This document shows, piece by piece, positions 42,331-51,108 of a stretch of 64,000 nucleotides of DNA (position 1 is the first letter of the stretch; each line of letters starts with the position of its first letter). The notes under the pieces were generated by a model. The model did not search any database, had not been told where the DNA came from, and worked only from the letters and a program-made list of their open reading frames with translations. Location: the NCBI RefSeq assembly GCF_900116765.1, contig NZ_UETC01000004.1, positions 186,001 to 250,000 on the forward strand, given 5' to 3'. The DNA comes from Jannaschia seohaensis (GTDB lineage: Bacteria > Pseudomonadota > Alphaproteobacteria > Rhodobacterales > Rhodobacteraceae). The translations under genes and the position numbers were made by a program.

Positions 42331-44682
42331 ATGGACGATCGCGGCGGCGCGCGGGCGCTGGACGCCCGAGATGTGATAACCCGGATGACGACCGGCCTAC
42401 GGGCCACGCTGCTTGGCGGGATCGGAGCGGTCGTGATCGCCGGCGCCAGCCAGGCGCAGACCTTCCGCTTCACCGAGTTCGAGATCCAGGGCAACACCCG
42501 GATCGAAGCCGCGACCATCCTGACGAACCTCGGCGTGGCTCCGGGGCAAACGGTCAGCGCCGGCCAGTTGAACGACGGCTTTCAACGCCTCCAGGGATCG
42601 GGCCTCTTCCAGCGGGTCGAGATCATTCCGCAAGGCGGCAAGCTCTTGATCCTGGTCGATGAGTTCCCGACGATTAACCGCATCTCCATCGAGGGCAACG
42701 CGCGGCTCAGCGACGAGGATCTGCTGACCGTCGTCACCTCGACCCCGCGCCGGACCTACAGCCCGGCCCAGGCCGAGCGGGACGCCGCGGCGATCACCGA
42801 CGCCTATGCCGCCTCGGGCCGTCTGGCCACGACCGTGGTGCCCAAGATCATCGAGCGCAGCGGCAACCGCGTCGATCTCGTCTTCGAGGTGGCCGAGGGC
42901 CGCGTCTCCGAGGTCGAGCGTCTCAGCTTCGTGGGCAACCGCGCCTTCTCCGACCGGCGCCTGCGCCGCGTCCTGGAGACGAGCCAGGCCGGCATTTTCC
43001 GCGCGATCATCGGCTCCGACACCTTCGTTGCCGACCGCATCGCCTTCGACCAGCAATTGCTGCGCGACTTCTATCTCTCGCGCGGCTATGCCGACTTCCG
43101 GGTTCTGTCGGCCACGCCGGAGCTTGCGCCGTCCCGTGACGCGTTCTTCGTCACGTTCCAGGTCGAGGAAGGGCAGCAGTTCCGCTTCGGCGAGGTCTCG
43201 GCCGATAGCGTGCTCGATGTCATCGACGTTCCGCTCTACGACTCCGAGATCCGCGTGCGCCCCGGCGACGTGTTCAGCCCGCAAGCGGTGGAGCGGACGA
43301 TCGAGCGGCTGGAGCTTCTGGCGCTCCGCGAGGGGCTGGACTTTATCCGCGTGACGCCGCGCTTCTCGCGCAATGACCGGGACCTGACCATCGACGTGGT
43401 CTTCGAGGTCGAGCGCGGAGAGCGGATCTTCGTCGAACGGATCGACATCGAGGGCAATGCCACCACGCTCGACCGTGTGATCCGCCGCCAGTTCGACACC
43501 GTCGAAGGCGACCCCTTCAACCCCCGCGCCATCCGCGCCGCCGCGGAGCGCATCCGCGCCCTGGACTATTTCAGCCAGGCGGATGTCAACGCGCGGGCCG
43601 GCACCGCGGAGGGCCAGGTCATCGTCGATGTGGATGTCGAGGAGCAGCCGACGGGCTCTCTTGGCTTCGGCATCAACTACTCGGTCGAGGACGGGGCGGG
43701 CGTCGCCCTGTCCTTTGCGGAGACAAACTTCCTGGGGCGCGGCCAGACGCTGAACTTTACGATCGATACCGGGTCGCAGGACACGTCCTCGAACATTACC
43801 TTCGTCGAGCCATTCTTTCTCAACCGCGATCTCGCCGCGTCCTTCTCGCTGTTCTACCGGGAGACGGATGACGACGATCAGAGCTTCGACACGCGCTCGA
43901 TCGGGGTCCGTCCGGGGCTCGAGTTTCCGACGGGCGAATTCAGCCGCCTCGGCGTCTTCTACAGCCTGACCGAGGATACGCTGAACCCCAACGACACGAC
44001 GCAGTTGTCGCAGATCCTCGAAAACGACGAGGGCTCCAACATCACGTCCAGCTTCGGCTATCGCTTTACCTACAATACCATCGGGCGGGGCCTGGATCCG
44101 ACCCGGGGCGTGCGGCTGCGCTTCGGGCAGGAATTCGCCGGGCTCGGGGGCGATGCGGAGTTCGTGAAGACCACGGTCGAGGCCACCGGCCAACGGACCA
44201 TCGCCAATGAGGAGATCACCCTGCGCGCCTCCTTCGAGGGCGGGATTCTGACATCGCTGGGCGATACCAACTCCCTGCAGGCAAACCGCTTCTTCAACGG
44301 ACCGCGGATCATTCGCGGCTTCGAGTCGGGCGGGATCGGACCGCGCGATCTGAACGCCGACGACGATGCTCTGGGCGGCAATCAATATGTCGCGGCGCGT
44401 TTCGAGGCGCTCTTCCCGATCGGCATTCTGCCGGACGAGTATGGGATCTCGGGGGCTGCGTTCGTCGACATGGCGTCGGTCTGGGGGCTGGACGACACCA
44501 ATGGCGGTCCCGATGGCGGACAGCCGGTGGATGACGAATTCTTCCTCAACTCGGCCGTCGGTTTCGGCATCTTGTGGGACACGCAGATCGGTCCGCTGCG
44601 GTTCAACTTCACCAGCGCGATCAACAAGCGGGATTTCGACCGCGAGCAGAATTTCGATCTGACCATCCAGACCCGGTTCTGA
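42331..44682 (+). CDS. bamA: Outer membrane protein assembly factor BamA
   Basis: The 783-aa beta-barrel insertase has a long N-terminal signal region (ATG at 42331; ATG at 42385 could instead start the signal peptide MTTGLRATLLGGIGAVVI). Cleavage after ASQA is likely. Five POTRA repeats occupy about residues 45-440 (for example FTEFEIQGNTRIEA). The Omp85 barrel begins near GSLGFGINYSVEDGAGV and contains the conserved RGF loop motif in IIRGFESGGIGPRDL. It ends in a C-terminal Phe (TIQTRF). It is the core of the BAM complex. skp starts 2 bases after its stop. Confidence 0.97.
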   Translation: MDDRGGARALDARDVITRMTTGLRATLLGGIGAVVIAGASQAQTFRFTEFEIQGNTRIEAATILTNLGVAPGQTVSAGQLNDGFQRLQGSGLFQRVEIIPQGGKLLILVDEFPTINRISIEGNARLSDEDLLTVVTSTPRRTYSPAQAERDAAAITDAYAASGRLATTVVPKIIERSGNRVDLVFEVAEGRVSEVERLSFVGNRAFSDRRLRRVLETSQAGIFRAIIGSDTFVADRIAFDQQLLRDFYLSRGYADFRVLSATPELAPSRDAFFVTFQVEEGQQFRFGEVSADSVLDVIDVPLYDSEIRVRPGDVFSPQAVERTIERLELLALREGLDFIRVTPRFSRNDRDLTIDVVFEVERGERIFVERIDIEGNATTLDRVIRRQFDTVEGDPFNPRAIRAAAERIRALDYFSQADVNARAGTAEGQVIVDVDVEEQPTGSLGFGINYSVEDGAGVALSFAETNFLGRGQTLNFTIDTGSQDTSSNITFVEPFFLNRDLAASFSLFYRETDDDDQSFDTRSIGVRPGLEFPTGEFSRLGVFYSLTEDTLNPNDTTQLSQILENDEGSNITSSFGYRFTYNTIGRGLDPTRGVRLRFGQEFAGLGGDAEFVKTTVEATGQRTIANEEITLRASFEGGILTSLGDTNSLQANRFFNGPRIIRGFESGGIGPRDLNADDDALGGNQYVAARFEALFPIGILPDEYGISGAAFVDMASVWGLDDTNGGPDGGQPVDDEFFLNSAVGFGILWDTQIGPLRFNFTSAINKRDFDREQNFDLTIQTRF

Positions 44683-44684
44683 CG

Positions 44685-45251
44685 ATGTGGCGCGCGCTGG
44701 CGCTGTTCCTGGCGCTCTGCGGGGCGCCGGCTGGGGCGCAGGGGCTGCCCTCTGGCGTCCCTGCATCGGCGGTCGTGGTTCTGGATCGCGACCTGCTGTT
44801 CACGCAAACCCGCTTCGGGCGGCGAATCCTGTCCGATATCGAGGCCAGCAGCCGGGAGCTCGCTGCCGAGAATCGCCGGATCGAGGCGGAGTTGGAGGCG
44901 GAAGAGCGGGCGCTGACCGAGCGCCGCGCCGAATTGCCCCCCGAAGAATTCCAGTCCCTCGCCGACGCGTTCGACGAGAAGGTCACCGGTATCCGACAGA
45001 CCCAGGACGCCAAGGCGCGCAACATCCAGCTGCGCTCTGACCGGGCGCAGGCGATCTTCTTCGAGCAGGCCAACCCGATCCTGCTGGATCTGGTGCGCGA
45101 GATCGGCGCGCTCGTGATCCTGGACCGGCGGATCGTCATCGCCTCTGCCGACCGGGTCGATATCACCACGCTTGCCCGCGACCGTATCGACGCGGCCTTG
45201 GGCGAGGGGGAGGGGCTGCCGGACGCGGTGTCGCCCTCCGGGACGGACTGA
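44685..45251 (+). CDS. skp: OmpH/Skp-family periplasmic chaperone
   Basis: The 188-aa periplasmic protein starts with a signal peptide (MWRALALFLALCGAPAGAQG). A short strand segment SAVVVLDRDLLFTQTRFGRRI follows, then a long charged coiled coil at about residues 55-130 (AAENRRIEAELEAEERALTERRAELP), the tentacle arms typical of Skp trimers. The C-terminus has the second strand VILDRRIVIASADRVDIT. It carries unfolded outer-membrane proteins to BamA and is encoded 2 bases after bamA, so the pair is coupled. The next gene, an RTX protein, breaks the usual order toward fabZ. Confidence 0.92.
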   Translation: MWRALALFLALCGAPAGAQGLPSGVPASAVVVLDRDLLFTQTRFGRRILSDIEASSRELAAENRRIEAELEAEERALTERRAELPPEEFQSLADAFDEKVTGIRQTQDAKARNIQLRSDRAQAIFFEQANPILLDLVREIGALVILDRRIVIASADRVDITTLARDRIDAALGEGEGLPDAVSPSGTD

Positions 45252-45338
45252 GCCGACCTGCCGGGCGCGGCTGCTCGACAAGCCCACGCGATTGGTCCAA
45301 CCCTCTTGATATCAGCATTATGCCGGGGTGTTTCCATC

Positions 45339-46601
45339 ATGCGGGCGACGTTCTTCGACCTTCCGGGCCTCAACGTGGTTCAGGCCGTTGCGCCGCCGGA
45401 GGAAACGCCGGTCACGCCAGTCACGCTCACGCTCGTCTTCGAGGAGGGCACGACCGTTGTGAGTTATTCCGACCTCGGGTCCTTTGGCTACGACCCGGCG
45501 GTCATCGCCGGGTTCGACGATCCGCCGCTCCTCGGCGTGCTGATCGACGGCGAGGCTGCGGAAGGCGGGCTTGACACGGAGTTCAGCGTCATCCGAGTCG
45601 ACTGGAGCGGCGGATCGACCATCGTCGGGACCTTCCTGCAGGAGCCGGACTTCGCCAACGCCGACACGCGCGATCTGATCGCAATAACGGACTTCGTGCT
45701 CGACGGACCCGCGTTGCCCCCATTCGACAGCTTCGAGGCGTTTCTGGCGTTCTACCGCGAGGAGACGACGCAGGTCGGGTCGGTGCCCAATGGCGCCCCC
45801 TTCGGCGCCGGCAGCCCGATCAATCTGACCCTGGTCCCGGGCGTCTCCGTCGAGACGCGGATGTTGGAGCCCGACACCTTCTCGACCGAGTTCAGCGATG
45901 ACCTGCAGGGCACGGCCGGCAACGATGTCATCGATGGGCGCGAAGGCCAAGACACCATCGACGGCGGCGCGGGGGCCGACACTCTGATCGGCGGGCCGGG
46001 CAACGACCGGCTTGTCGGCGGCGATGGCCCCGACCTGATGCAGGGCGGCGCAGGCGACGACGAATATGTCGTGACGGAGCGGGGCGACCGGGTCGAGGAC
46101 ACCGGGGGCGGGTTCGACACCGTCCGGACATCGGTCGATTTCTCGGTCGGGATCTCCGGCGTCGAAACCGTCATCGCGACGGGTGAGCGCGACCTGCGAC
46201 TCACCGGTTCGGCAGGGGATGAGCGACTGACCGGGAATGGCGCGGACAACATCCTGATTGGGGGCGGCGGGCAGGACAGGATGATCGGTGGCGAAGGCGC
46301 CGATTCCTTCGTCCTCTTCGGTCGGACGGAGGCTCCGTTCATCACGGTCGGCGATTTCGACAGAGCGGAGGGCGACCGGATCGGCATCGACGACCAGTTG
46401 CTGGGACTGGGCGGGCGCAGAACCGATATCCGGTCGCTGGAGGTCTCGGACCTGCGGGCGCTGATCCAGGGCGGGCAGGTTTCCTATGACCGTGCCGCGA
46501 ACCGCGTCGAGATCGACACCGACGCAGATGGCGCGGTCGATGCCTCGATTGAGTTGGCCGCGGGCATCGCGCTGTGGGTCGAGGACGTGCTGATCTTCTG
46601 A
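45339..46601 (+). CDS. RTX-type calcium-binding protein inserted in the envelope gene cluster
   Basis: The product is 420 aa (start ATG at 45339; TTG at 45306 would add 11 residues). The N-terminal 190 residues are acidic and strand-rich without a known domain. From about residue 195 there are RTX nonapeptide repeats: NDVIDGREGQDTIDGGAG, ADTLIGGPGNDRLVGGDG and PDLMQGGAGDDEY. A second block follows, NILIGGGGQDRMIGGEGADSF, which would bind Ca2+ and fold into a parallel beta-roll. No N-terminal signal peptide is present, so type I secretion by the C-terminal signal is expected. It sits between skp and fabZ, in a position that does not normally hold a gene of this kind. Confidence 0.85.
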   Translation: MRATFFDLPGLNVVQAVAPPEETPVTPVTLTLVFEEGTTVVSYSDLGSFGYDPAVIAGFDDPPLLGVLIDGEAAEGGLDTEFSVIRVDWSGGSTIVGTFLQEPDFANADTRDLIAITDFVLDGPALPPFDSFEAFLAFYREETTQVGSVPNGAPFGAGSPINLTLVPGVSVETRMLEPDTFSTEFSDDLQGTAGNDVIDGREGQDTIDGGAGADTLIGGPGNDRLVGGDGPDLMQGGAGDDEYVVTERGDRVEDTGGGFDTVRTSVDFSVGISGVETVIATGERDLRLTGSAGDERLTGNGADNILIGGGGQDRMIGGEGADSFVLFGRTEAPFITVGDFDRAEGDRIGIDDQLLGLGGRRTDIRSLEVSDLRALIQGGQVSYDRAANRVEIDTDADGAVDASIELAAGIALWVEDVLIF

Positions 46602-46612
46602 CGCAGCGGTGC

Positions 46613-46630
46613 GGGCCGCTTGCGCGGCCC
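46613..46630 (+). terminator. Short hairpin after the RTX gene
   Basis: GGGCCGC-TTGC-GCGGCCC (7-bp stem) begins 12 bases past the RTX stop. There is no T-run, so it may only partially stop transcription before fabZ. Confidence 0.35.
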
Positions 46631-46673
46631 CGTCCGCCGCTTGTAAGCGGTGCAAGAGACCAAGGAGCCCGCC

Positions 46674-47138
46674 ATGCCAAGCGACGTGCCCGAAGAGGCC
46701 GACATCCACCTGATCCAGCGGATCATCCCGCACCGCTATCCGTTCCTGCTGGTCGACAAGGTCGGCGAGATCGTCGCCAACCAGTCCGCGACCGGGATCA
46801 AGAACGTCACCTTCAACGAGCCGCATTTCCAAGGCCATTTCCCCGGCACGCCGATCATGCCCGGCGTGACCATCGTCGAGGCGATGGCCCAGACGGCTGC
46901 GGTGCTGGTCGGCGTCTCGAACGATTTGGCCGACAGCAATTTCCTCGTCTACTTCATGGGGATCGATGGCTGTAAGTTCCGCCGCAAGGTCATCCCCGGC
47001 GATGTGCTGGAATTGCGGGTGACGGTCACGCGCGGCAAGCCCGGCGCCAAGGTCTGGCGTTTCCGCGGAGAGGCGTCGGTCGGCGGCGAGATGGCCGCCG
47101 AGGCCGATTTCACCGCGATGATGGACCTGCCGAAGTGA
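46674..47138 (+). CDS. fabZ: 3-hydroxyacyl-ACP dehydratase FabZ
   Basis: The 154-aa hotdog-fold dehydratase of fatty-acid synthesis has its catalytic His55 in [12 protein letters not shown] and Glu69 in [12 protein letters not shown], and the N-terminal [18 protein letters not shown] helix. I placed the start at the ATG at 46674 because AAGGAG lies 7 bases upstream. The lpxA GTG overlaps its stop (GTGA). It provides the 3-hydroxyacyl flux that lpxA uses for lipid A. Confidence 0.96.
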   Translation: MPSDVPEEADIHLIQRIIPHRYPFLLVDKVGEIVANQSATGIKNVTFNEPHFQGHFPGTPIMPGVTIVEAMAQTAAVLVGVSNDLADSNFLVYFMGIDGCKFRRKVIPGDVLELRVTVTRGKPGAKVWRFRGEASVGGEMAAEADFTAMMDLPK

Positions 47139-47932
47139 GCATTGAACCCGGCGCCCGCATCCATCCTTCGGCCCTGATCGAGGACGGCGCGACCATCGCG
47201 GACGGCGCCTCGGTCGGCCCGTTCTCGGTGATCGGGCCCGAGGTGGTTCTTGGTCCCGGCGTGCAGGTCGACAGTCATTCGGTCGTCACCGGCTGGACGG
47301 AGGTGGGCGAGGACACGCGCATCTTCCCGTTCTCCTCCATCGGGGAGATTCCTCAGGATCTGAAGTTCGGCGGCGAGCGGACCCGTCTGCGCATCGGTAA
47401 GCGCAACCGCATCCGCGAGCATGTGACGATGAATACCGGCACAGTTCAGGGCGGCGGCGAGACGGTGGTGGGCGATGACGGGCTCTTCATGGCGGGCTGC
47501 CATATCGCCCATGACTGCGTGGTCGGCGACCGGGTGATCGTGGTGAACCAGTCCGCGCTGGCCGGGCATTGCCGGATTGAGGACGACGTAATCATCGGCG
47601 GGCTGTCGGGCGTGCATCAATGGGTGCGGATCGGGCGCGGCGCGATCATCGGGGCGCTCAGCATGGTGACCAAGGACGTCGTGCCCTATGGCCTCGTCCA
47701 GGCGCCGCGTGCCGAGTTGGACGGGCTGAACCTGGTCGGGCTCAAGCGGCGGGGCGTGTCCCGCGCCGATATTCAGGCGTTGCGCGCCGCGATGGGGGCG
47801 TTGAAGCAGGGCGAGGGCACGTTCCACGAGCGCGCCGTGCGCCTGGGCGAGGACACGCAATCCGAGTATGTGCGCGAGATGGTGGCCTTCATCACCGGCG
47901 AGACGGATCGCTCCTTCCTGGTGCCGCGATGA
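47135..47932 (+). CDS. lpxA: UDP-N-acetylglucosamine O-acyltransferase
   Basis: The 265-aa cytoplasmic enzyme makes the first committed step of lipid A: transfer of a 3-hydroxyacyl chain from ACP to UDP-GlcNAc. Its left-handed beta-helix is visible as hexapeptide repeats (for example [26 protein letters not shown]). The catalytic His lies in the [26 protein letters not shown] region, and [28 protein letters not shown] follows. The GTG start overlaps fabZ. A C-terminal helical domain ends at SFLVPR. Confidence 0.96.
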   Translation: MSIEPGARIHPSALIEDGATIADGASVGPFSVIGPEVVLGPGVQVDSHSVVTGWTEVGEDTRIFPFSSIGEIPQDLKFGGERTRLRIGKRNRIREHVTMNTGTVQGGGETVVGDDGLFMAGCHIAHDCVVGDRVIVVNQSALAGHCRIEDDVIIGGLSGVHQWVRIGRGAIIGALSMVTKDVVPYGLVQAPRAELDGLNLVGLKRRGVSRADIQALRAAMGALKQGEGTFHERAVRLGEDTQSEYVREMVAFITGETDRSFLVPR

Positions 47933-48834
47933 GTGTCGCGCTGGTCGCGGGGCAGGGGGGCTTGCCGGGCGTGCTCGCCAACGCCCTGGGCCGGTCGGGT
48001 GCGCCCTGGTTCGCCTGCCATCTGGAGGGCTTCCCGCCGCAGGCCGTGGGCCAGTCCCGTGGGTTCCGCATCGAGCAACTCGGCACGCTGATCGCCGCCT
48101 TGACGGCGGAGGGGGTCGAGCGGGTCTGCTTCGCCGGCGCCATCGCCCGGCCGCCGCTGGACCCCTCCGCCGTGGACGCGGCCACGATGCCGCTGGTCCC
48201 GCGCATGATGCAGGCGATCCAGGCGGGGGACGACGCGGCCCTGCGCACCGTCATCGCCTTCTTCGAGGAGGCGGGCCTGACGGTGGTCGGCGCCCAGGAG
48301 ATCGCGCCGGAGCTGTTGGACCTGCCGGTCACCGGCAGCCCGTCCAAGCAGGACGCCGCCGACATCGTCCGCGCGGCCGAGGTCCATGGCGCGTTGGGCG
48401 CGGTGGACGTGGGCCAAGGCTGCGTCGTCGCCAAGGGCCAGGTGCTGGCGGTCGAGGCCGCGCCGGGGACGGATTTCATGCTCGCCACGCTGGCCAAGCA
48501 GCCCCCCGCGCCGCCTCGCGCGCCCTCGGGCGGTCTGTTCGGCGGCGATCTGTTCGGCGGCGCCGCGGACTGGCTCAGCGGCAGCGGCGGTCCGCAGCGG
48601 CGCCTCCCGGATTTTGCCCGGCCTTCGGGCGGCGTGTTCTTCAAGGCCGCCAAGCCCGATCAGGACCGCCGCATCGACCTGCCCACCATCGGCCCGGCCA
48701 CGATCCGCGCCGTCGCCGCAGCGGGCCTGAACGGTCTGGCGCTGGAGGCGGGCGGCGTTCTGGTGATCGACCGGGAGGACGTGGCGGCCCAGCTTGCCAG
48801 CACGGGCCTGTTCCTCGCCGCGTGGGAGCGGTGA
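47929..48834 (+). CDS. lpxI: UDP-2,3-diacylglucosamine pyrophosphatase LpxI (DUF1009)
   Basis: The 301-aa enzyme hydrolyses UDP-2,3-diacylglucosamine to lipid X, the role that LpxH fills in E. coli; LpxI is the form found in many alphaproteobacteria. It opens with VALVAGQGGLPGVLANAL and has the conserved DVGQGCVVAKGQVLAVEAAPGTDFML with its catalytic Asp, and KAAKPDQDRRIDLPTIGPATI near the end. A Gly-rich insertion (SGGLFGGDLFGGAADWLSGSGG) interrupts the middle. ATGA junctions join it to lpxA and lpxB. Confidence 0.94.
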   Translation: MSVALVAGQGGLPGVLANALGRSGAPWFACHLEGFPPQAVGQSRGFRIEQLGTLIAALTAEGVERVCFAGAIARPPLDPSAVDAATMPLVPRMMQAIQAGDDAALRTVIAFFEEAGLTVVGAQEIAPELLDLPVTGSPSKQDAADIVRAAEVHGALGAVDVGQGCVVAKGQVLAVEAAPGTDFMLATLAKQPPAPPRAPSGGLFGGDLFGGAADWLSGSGGPQRRLPDFARPSGGVFFKAAKPDQDRRIDLPTIGPATIRAVAAAGLNGLALEAGGVLVIDREDVAAQLASTGLFLAAWER

Positions 48835-49982
48835 CGCGCCTCTTTCTCATCGCCGGAGAGCCCTCGGGCGACCGTCTCGGGGCCGCGCTGATCGCAGGGC
48901 TGCGGCAACTGGTGCCCGAGGTCGAGATCCACGGCATCGGCGGGCCGGAGATGGAGGCGCGGGGCCTGCAGAGCCTGTTCCCGATGTCCGACCTCTCGGT
49001 CATGGGGCTGGCCGAGGTGCTGCCGCGCTTGCCCCACCTCTTCCGCCGCCGGGACGAGGCCGTCGCGGCCATCGGCCGGCTGAAGCCCGATGCCCTCATC
49101 ACCATCGACAGCCCCGATTTCTGCCTGCGCGTGGCGGCGCGCGCCAAGCAAGCGCGGGCGGATCTGCCGGTAATACACTACGTCGCGCCCTCGGTCTGGG
49201 CCTGGCGGCCGGAACGCGCCCAGAAGATGGCCCGGACCGTCGATCACGTGCTGGCGCTCTTGCCGTTCGAGCCCGACTACATGCGCGCCGCCGGCATGAC
49301 CTGCGATTTCGTCGGCCACCCGGTCGTCGCCGACCCCATCGCACCGCCCTCCGAGGCGGGCCGCTTCCGGGAGCGTCATGGCATCACCGGCCCGATCGCC
49401 CTTGTGCTGCCGGGCTCGCGCAAGGGCGAGGTGGGGCGTCTGGCCCCGGTCTTCGGCGAGGCGTTGCAGCATGTGCCGCTCGGCACGCGCGTGGTCGTCC
49501 CGACCGTCCCCAATGTCGCCGAGGAGGTCCGCAAAGCGGTCGCGCTCTGGCCCGGCGCGCCTCTTGTCGTGACCGAGGCCGCCGAAAAGCGCGAGGCCTT
49601 TGCCGCCGCCGATGCCGCGCTGGCCGCCTCGGGCACGGTCAGCCTGGAGCTTGCGGCCAACGGCGTGCCGATGGTGATCGCCTATGACATGAACTGGTTC
49701 TCGCGCCGCCTGCTGGCGCGGATGCTCAAGGTCGACACGGTGACGCTGGTCAACCTCGTGACGCGGACCAAGGCGGTTCCCGAATTTCTGGGCGATGCCT
49801 GTCGCCCGGCGCCGATCGGCCGGGCCCTGGCCGATCTGCTGCGCGTGCCCTCCCAGAGGGAGCGGCAGATGGCGGCGCTCGACCGAACCATGGACCTGCT
49901 CGGCCGTGGCGGAGAAGATCCGGGGCTGCGGGCCGCGCGCTCCGTCCTGCGACATCTGGGATGGGAAGACGTGTCGGAATGA
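48831..49982 (+). CDS. lpxB: Lipid-A-disaccharide synthase
   Basis: The 383-aa GT-B family enzyme joins lipid X and UDP-diacylglucosamine to form the lipid A disaccharide. It begins LFLIAGEPSGDRLGAALI and has the conserved segments IHGIGGPEMEARGLQ, DSPDFCLRVAARAK, YVAPSVWAWRPERAQ, FEPDYMRAAGM and LPGSRKGEV, with the donor site ASGTVSLELAANGVPMVIAYDMNW. The GTG start overlaps lpxI. It is the last gene of the envelope block; tRNA-Arg lies 39 bases downstream. Confidence 0.95.
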   Translation: MTRLFLIAGEPSGDRLGAALIAGLRQLVPEVEIHGIGGPEMEARGLQSLFPMSDLSVMGLAEVLPRLPHLFRRRDEAVAAIGRLKPDALITIDSPDFCLRVAARAKQARADLPVIHYVAPSVWAWRPERAQKMARTVDHVLALLPFEPDYMRAAGMTCDFVGHPVVADPIAPPSEAGRFRERHGITGPIALVLPGSRKGEVGRLAPVFGEALQHVPLGTRVVVPTVPNVAEEVRKAVALWPGAPLVVTEAAEKREAFAAADAALAASGTVSLELAANGVPMVIAYDMNWFSRRLLARMLKVDTVTLVNLVTRTKAVPEFLGDACRPAPIGRALADLLRVPSQRERQMAALDRTMDLLGRGGEDPGLRAARSVLRHLGWEDVSE

Positions 49983-50021
49983 CTTGCGGGCCCGGATGTG
50001 ACGGGATACGACCGGCCTCAG

Positions 50022-50098
50022 GCACCCATAGCTCAGCTGGATAGAGCGCTGCCCTCCGAAGGCAGAGGTCAGAGGTTCGAATCCTCTTGGGTGCGCCA
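50022..50098 (+). tRNA. tRNA-Arg (anticodon CCG)
   Basis: The 77-base sequence folds as a canonical tRNA. The acceptor GCACCCA (50022-50028) pairs with TGGGTGC (50088-50094), the anticodon stem is CTGCC/GGCAG with the loop CTCCGAA giving anticodon CCG, and the T-loop is GTTCGAATC. CCA is encoded. It reads the CGG arginine codon, used often in this high-GC genome. It stands alone between lpxB and the decayed stress/tct region. Confidence 0.97.
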
Positions 50099-50500
50099 CT
50101 CCCTCCCCTCGGATTGTCCCGCGCCTCCGCCACCGGCAGAGCGAAGCGGTTTGGACATGGTGTCCCGGCCTGCGGGTGCGGCGCGTTGGCTGTCGGTGGG
50201 CCAGGGTGGAGCCGAGGCGGCAGGGCAGGGCGGAGGCATAGGGCCGGAGAACGCGGTCGCGCTCTCTTCGCGCGCCAATCGCCCCGTCTGTCGGCTTTCT
50301 TCCAGGCCTCGCCCGGCCTTCATCCCTTGGGAGCAATACGCTTTTGGCTACGTCCCGTCGGAGACGATCTGACGCCTTTGACTCAGAAAGTAACGGTTGG
50401 CCCCTTTATCCCTGAAAAAGGAAATAATTGTGCGCGAACGATTGTTGAATCTCGAAGGGCGCAGGCCATCGCGGAGAGTCGCGGCGGACGGGGGAATGGA
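50099..50500. other. 402-base stretch without a recognised gene
   Basis: Between tRNA-Arg and the broken universal stress protein gene I see no convincing coding frame or RNA fold. Its right part (about 50370-50455) is less GC-rich, with TTGACT at 50378 but no good -10. It may contain the former promoter of the stress-protein gene. Confidence 0.6.
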
Positions 50501-51108
50501 ATGCTGACGAAGATACTTGTGCCCGTGCGCGGCGACGGGATGACCGGAACGGTGCTGCAACACGCCGCGGCGCTCGCCCGACGGCATGGGGCGCATGTGG
50601 TGGTCGCCCATTGCTGGATGCGCCCTGAGGATCTGGTTCCGCAAAGCGGTCTGCTGCCCAGCTTCGCGCGCACGACGATGATGGAGCAGGCCCAGGGAAC
50701 TCGCCGACCGTCAGGAGGATCACCTCCGCGGAATCCTGCATCGTCTCGCCCGCGAATTCGGCCTGGAGGAAGGCCCGCCCCGGATTGGCGAGGCCGCGAC
50801 CTGCGCCTTCATTGAGGTGCCGGGCAAGATGGCCGACGTGGTGACGCATCACGGGCGGCTGGCCGATCTCGTCGTGCTGCCCAAGCCGCAGCGCGAGCGG
50901 AACCTGGGCCAGGGCTCCCTGCGCGCGGCGCTCTACGCGACCGGGCGGCCGGTGATGATTTGTCCGACCGAGACCCGGCCCGAGGAAGACTTCGCGCGCC
51001 ATATCGCGATCGGCTAGAACGGCTCTCTGTCCGCCTCGCGCGCGGTGTCCTCGACGCTCGATATCGTCGGTGCGGCCGAGGAGGTGACGATCCTCGTGGG
51101 CGAAGAGT
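50501..51108 (+). pseudogene. Universal stress protein remnant (frameshift, nonsense codon, truncated)
   Basis: The first frame from ATG 50501 (MLTKILVPVRGDGMTGTVLQ...) is a good Usp N-terminus. At 50695-50697 a GGG run shifts the frame by one base; the correct continuation (ELADRQEDHLRGILHRLAREF, then VVLPKPQRERNLGQGSLRAAL) is in the next frame. That frame reaches TAG at 51015-51017, exactly where a Trp is expected before NGS in related proteins (TGG to TAG). After the TAG the homology (NGSLSASRAVSSTLDI) continues to about 51108 and then stops, so the C-terminal third is also missing. Not functional as written. Confidence 0.8.

Noticed and set aside
42397-44766. A 789-codon open frame antisense to bamA
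   Set aside because: It is a GC-bias shadow: the bamA frame has clear POTRA and barrel homology, while the antisense frame has low-complexity Arg/Asp/Leu composition and no domain.
45252-45338. lpxD in the gap between skp and fabZ
   Set aside because: The only gene there is the RTX protein; no hexapeptide-repeat acyltransferase sequence besides lpxA is present, so lpxD must lie elsewhere.
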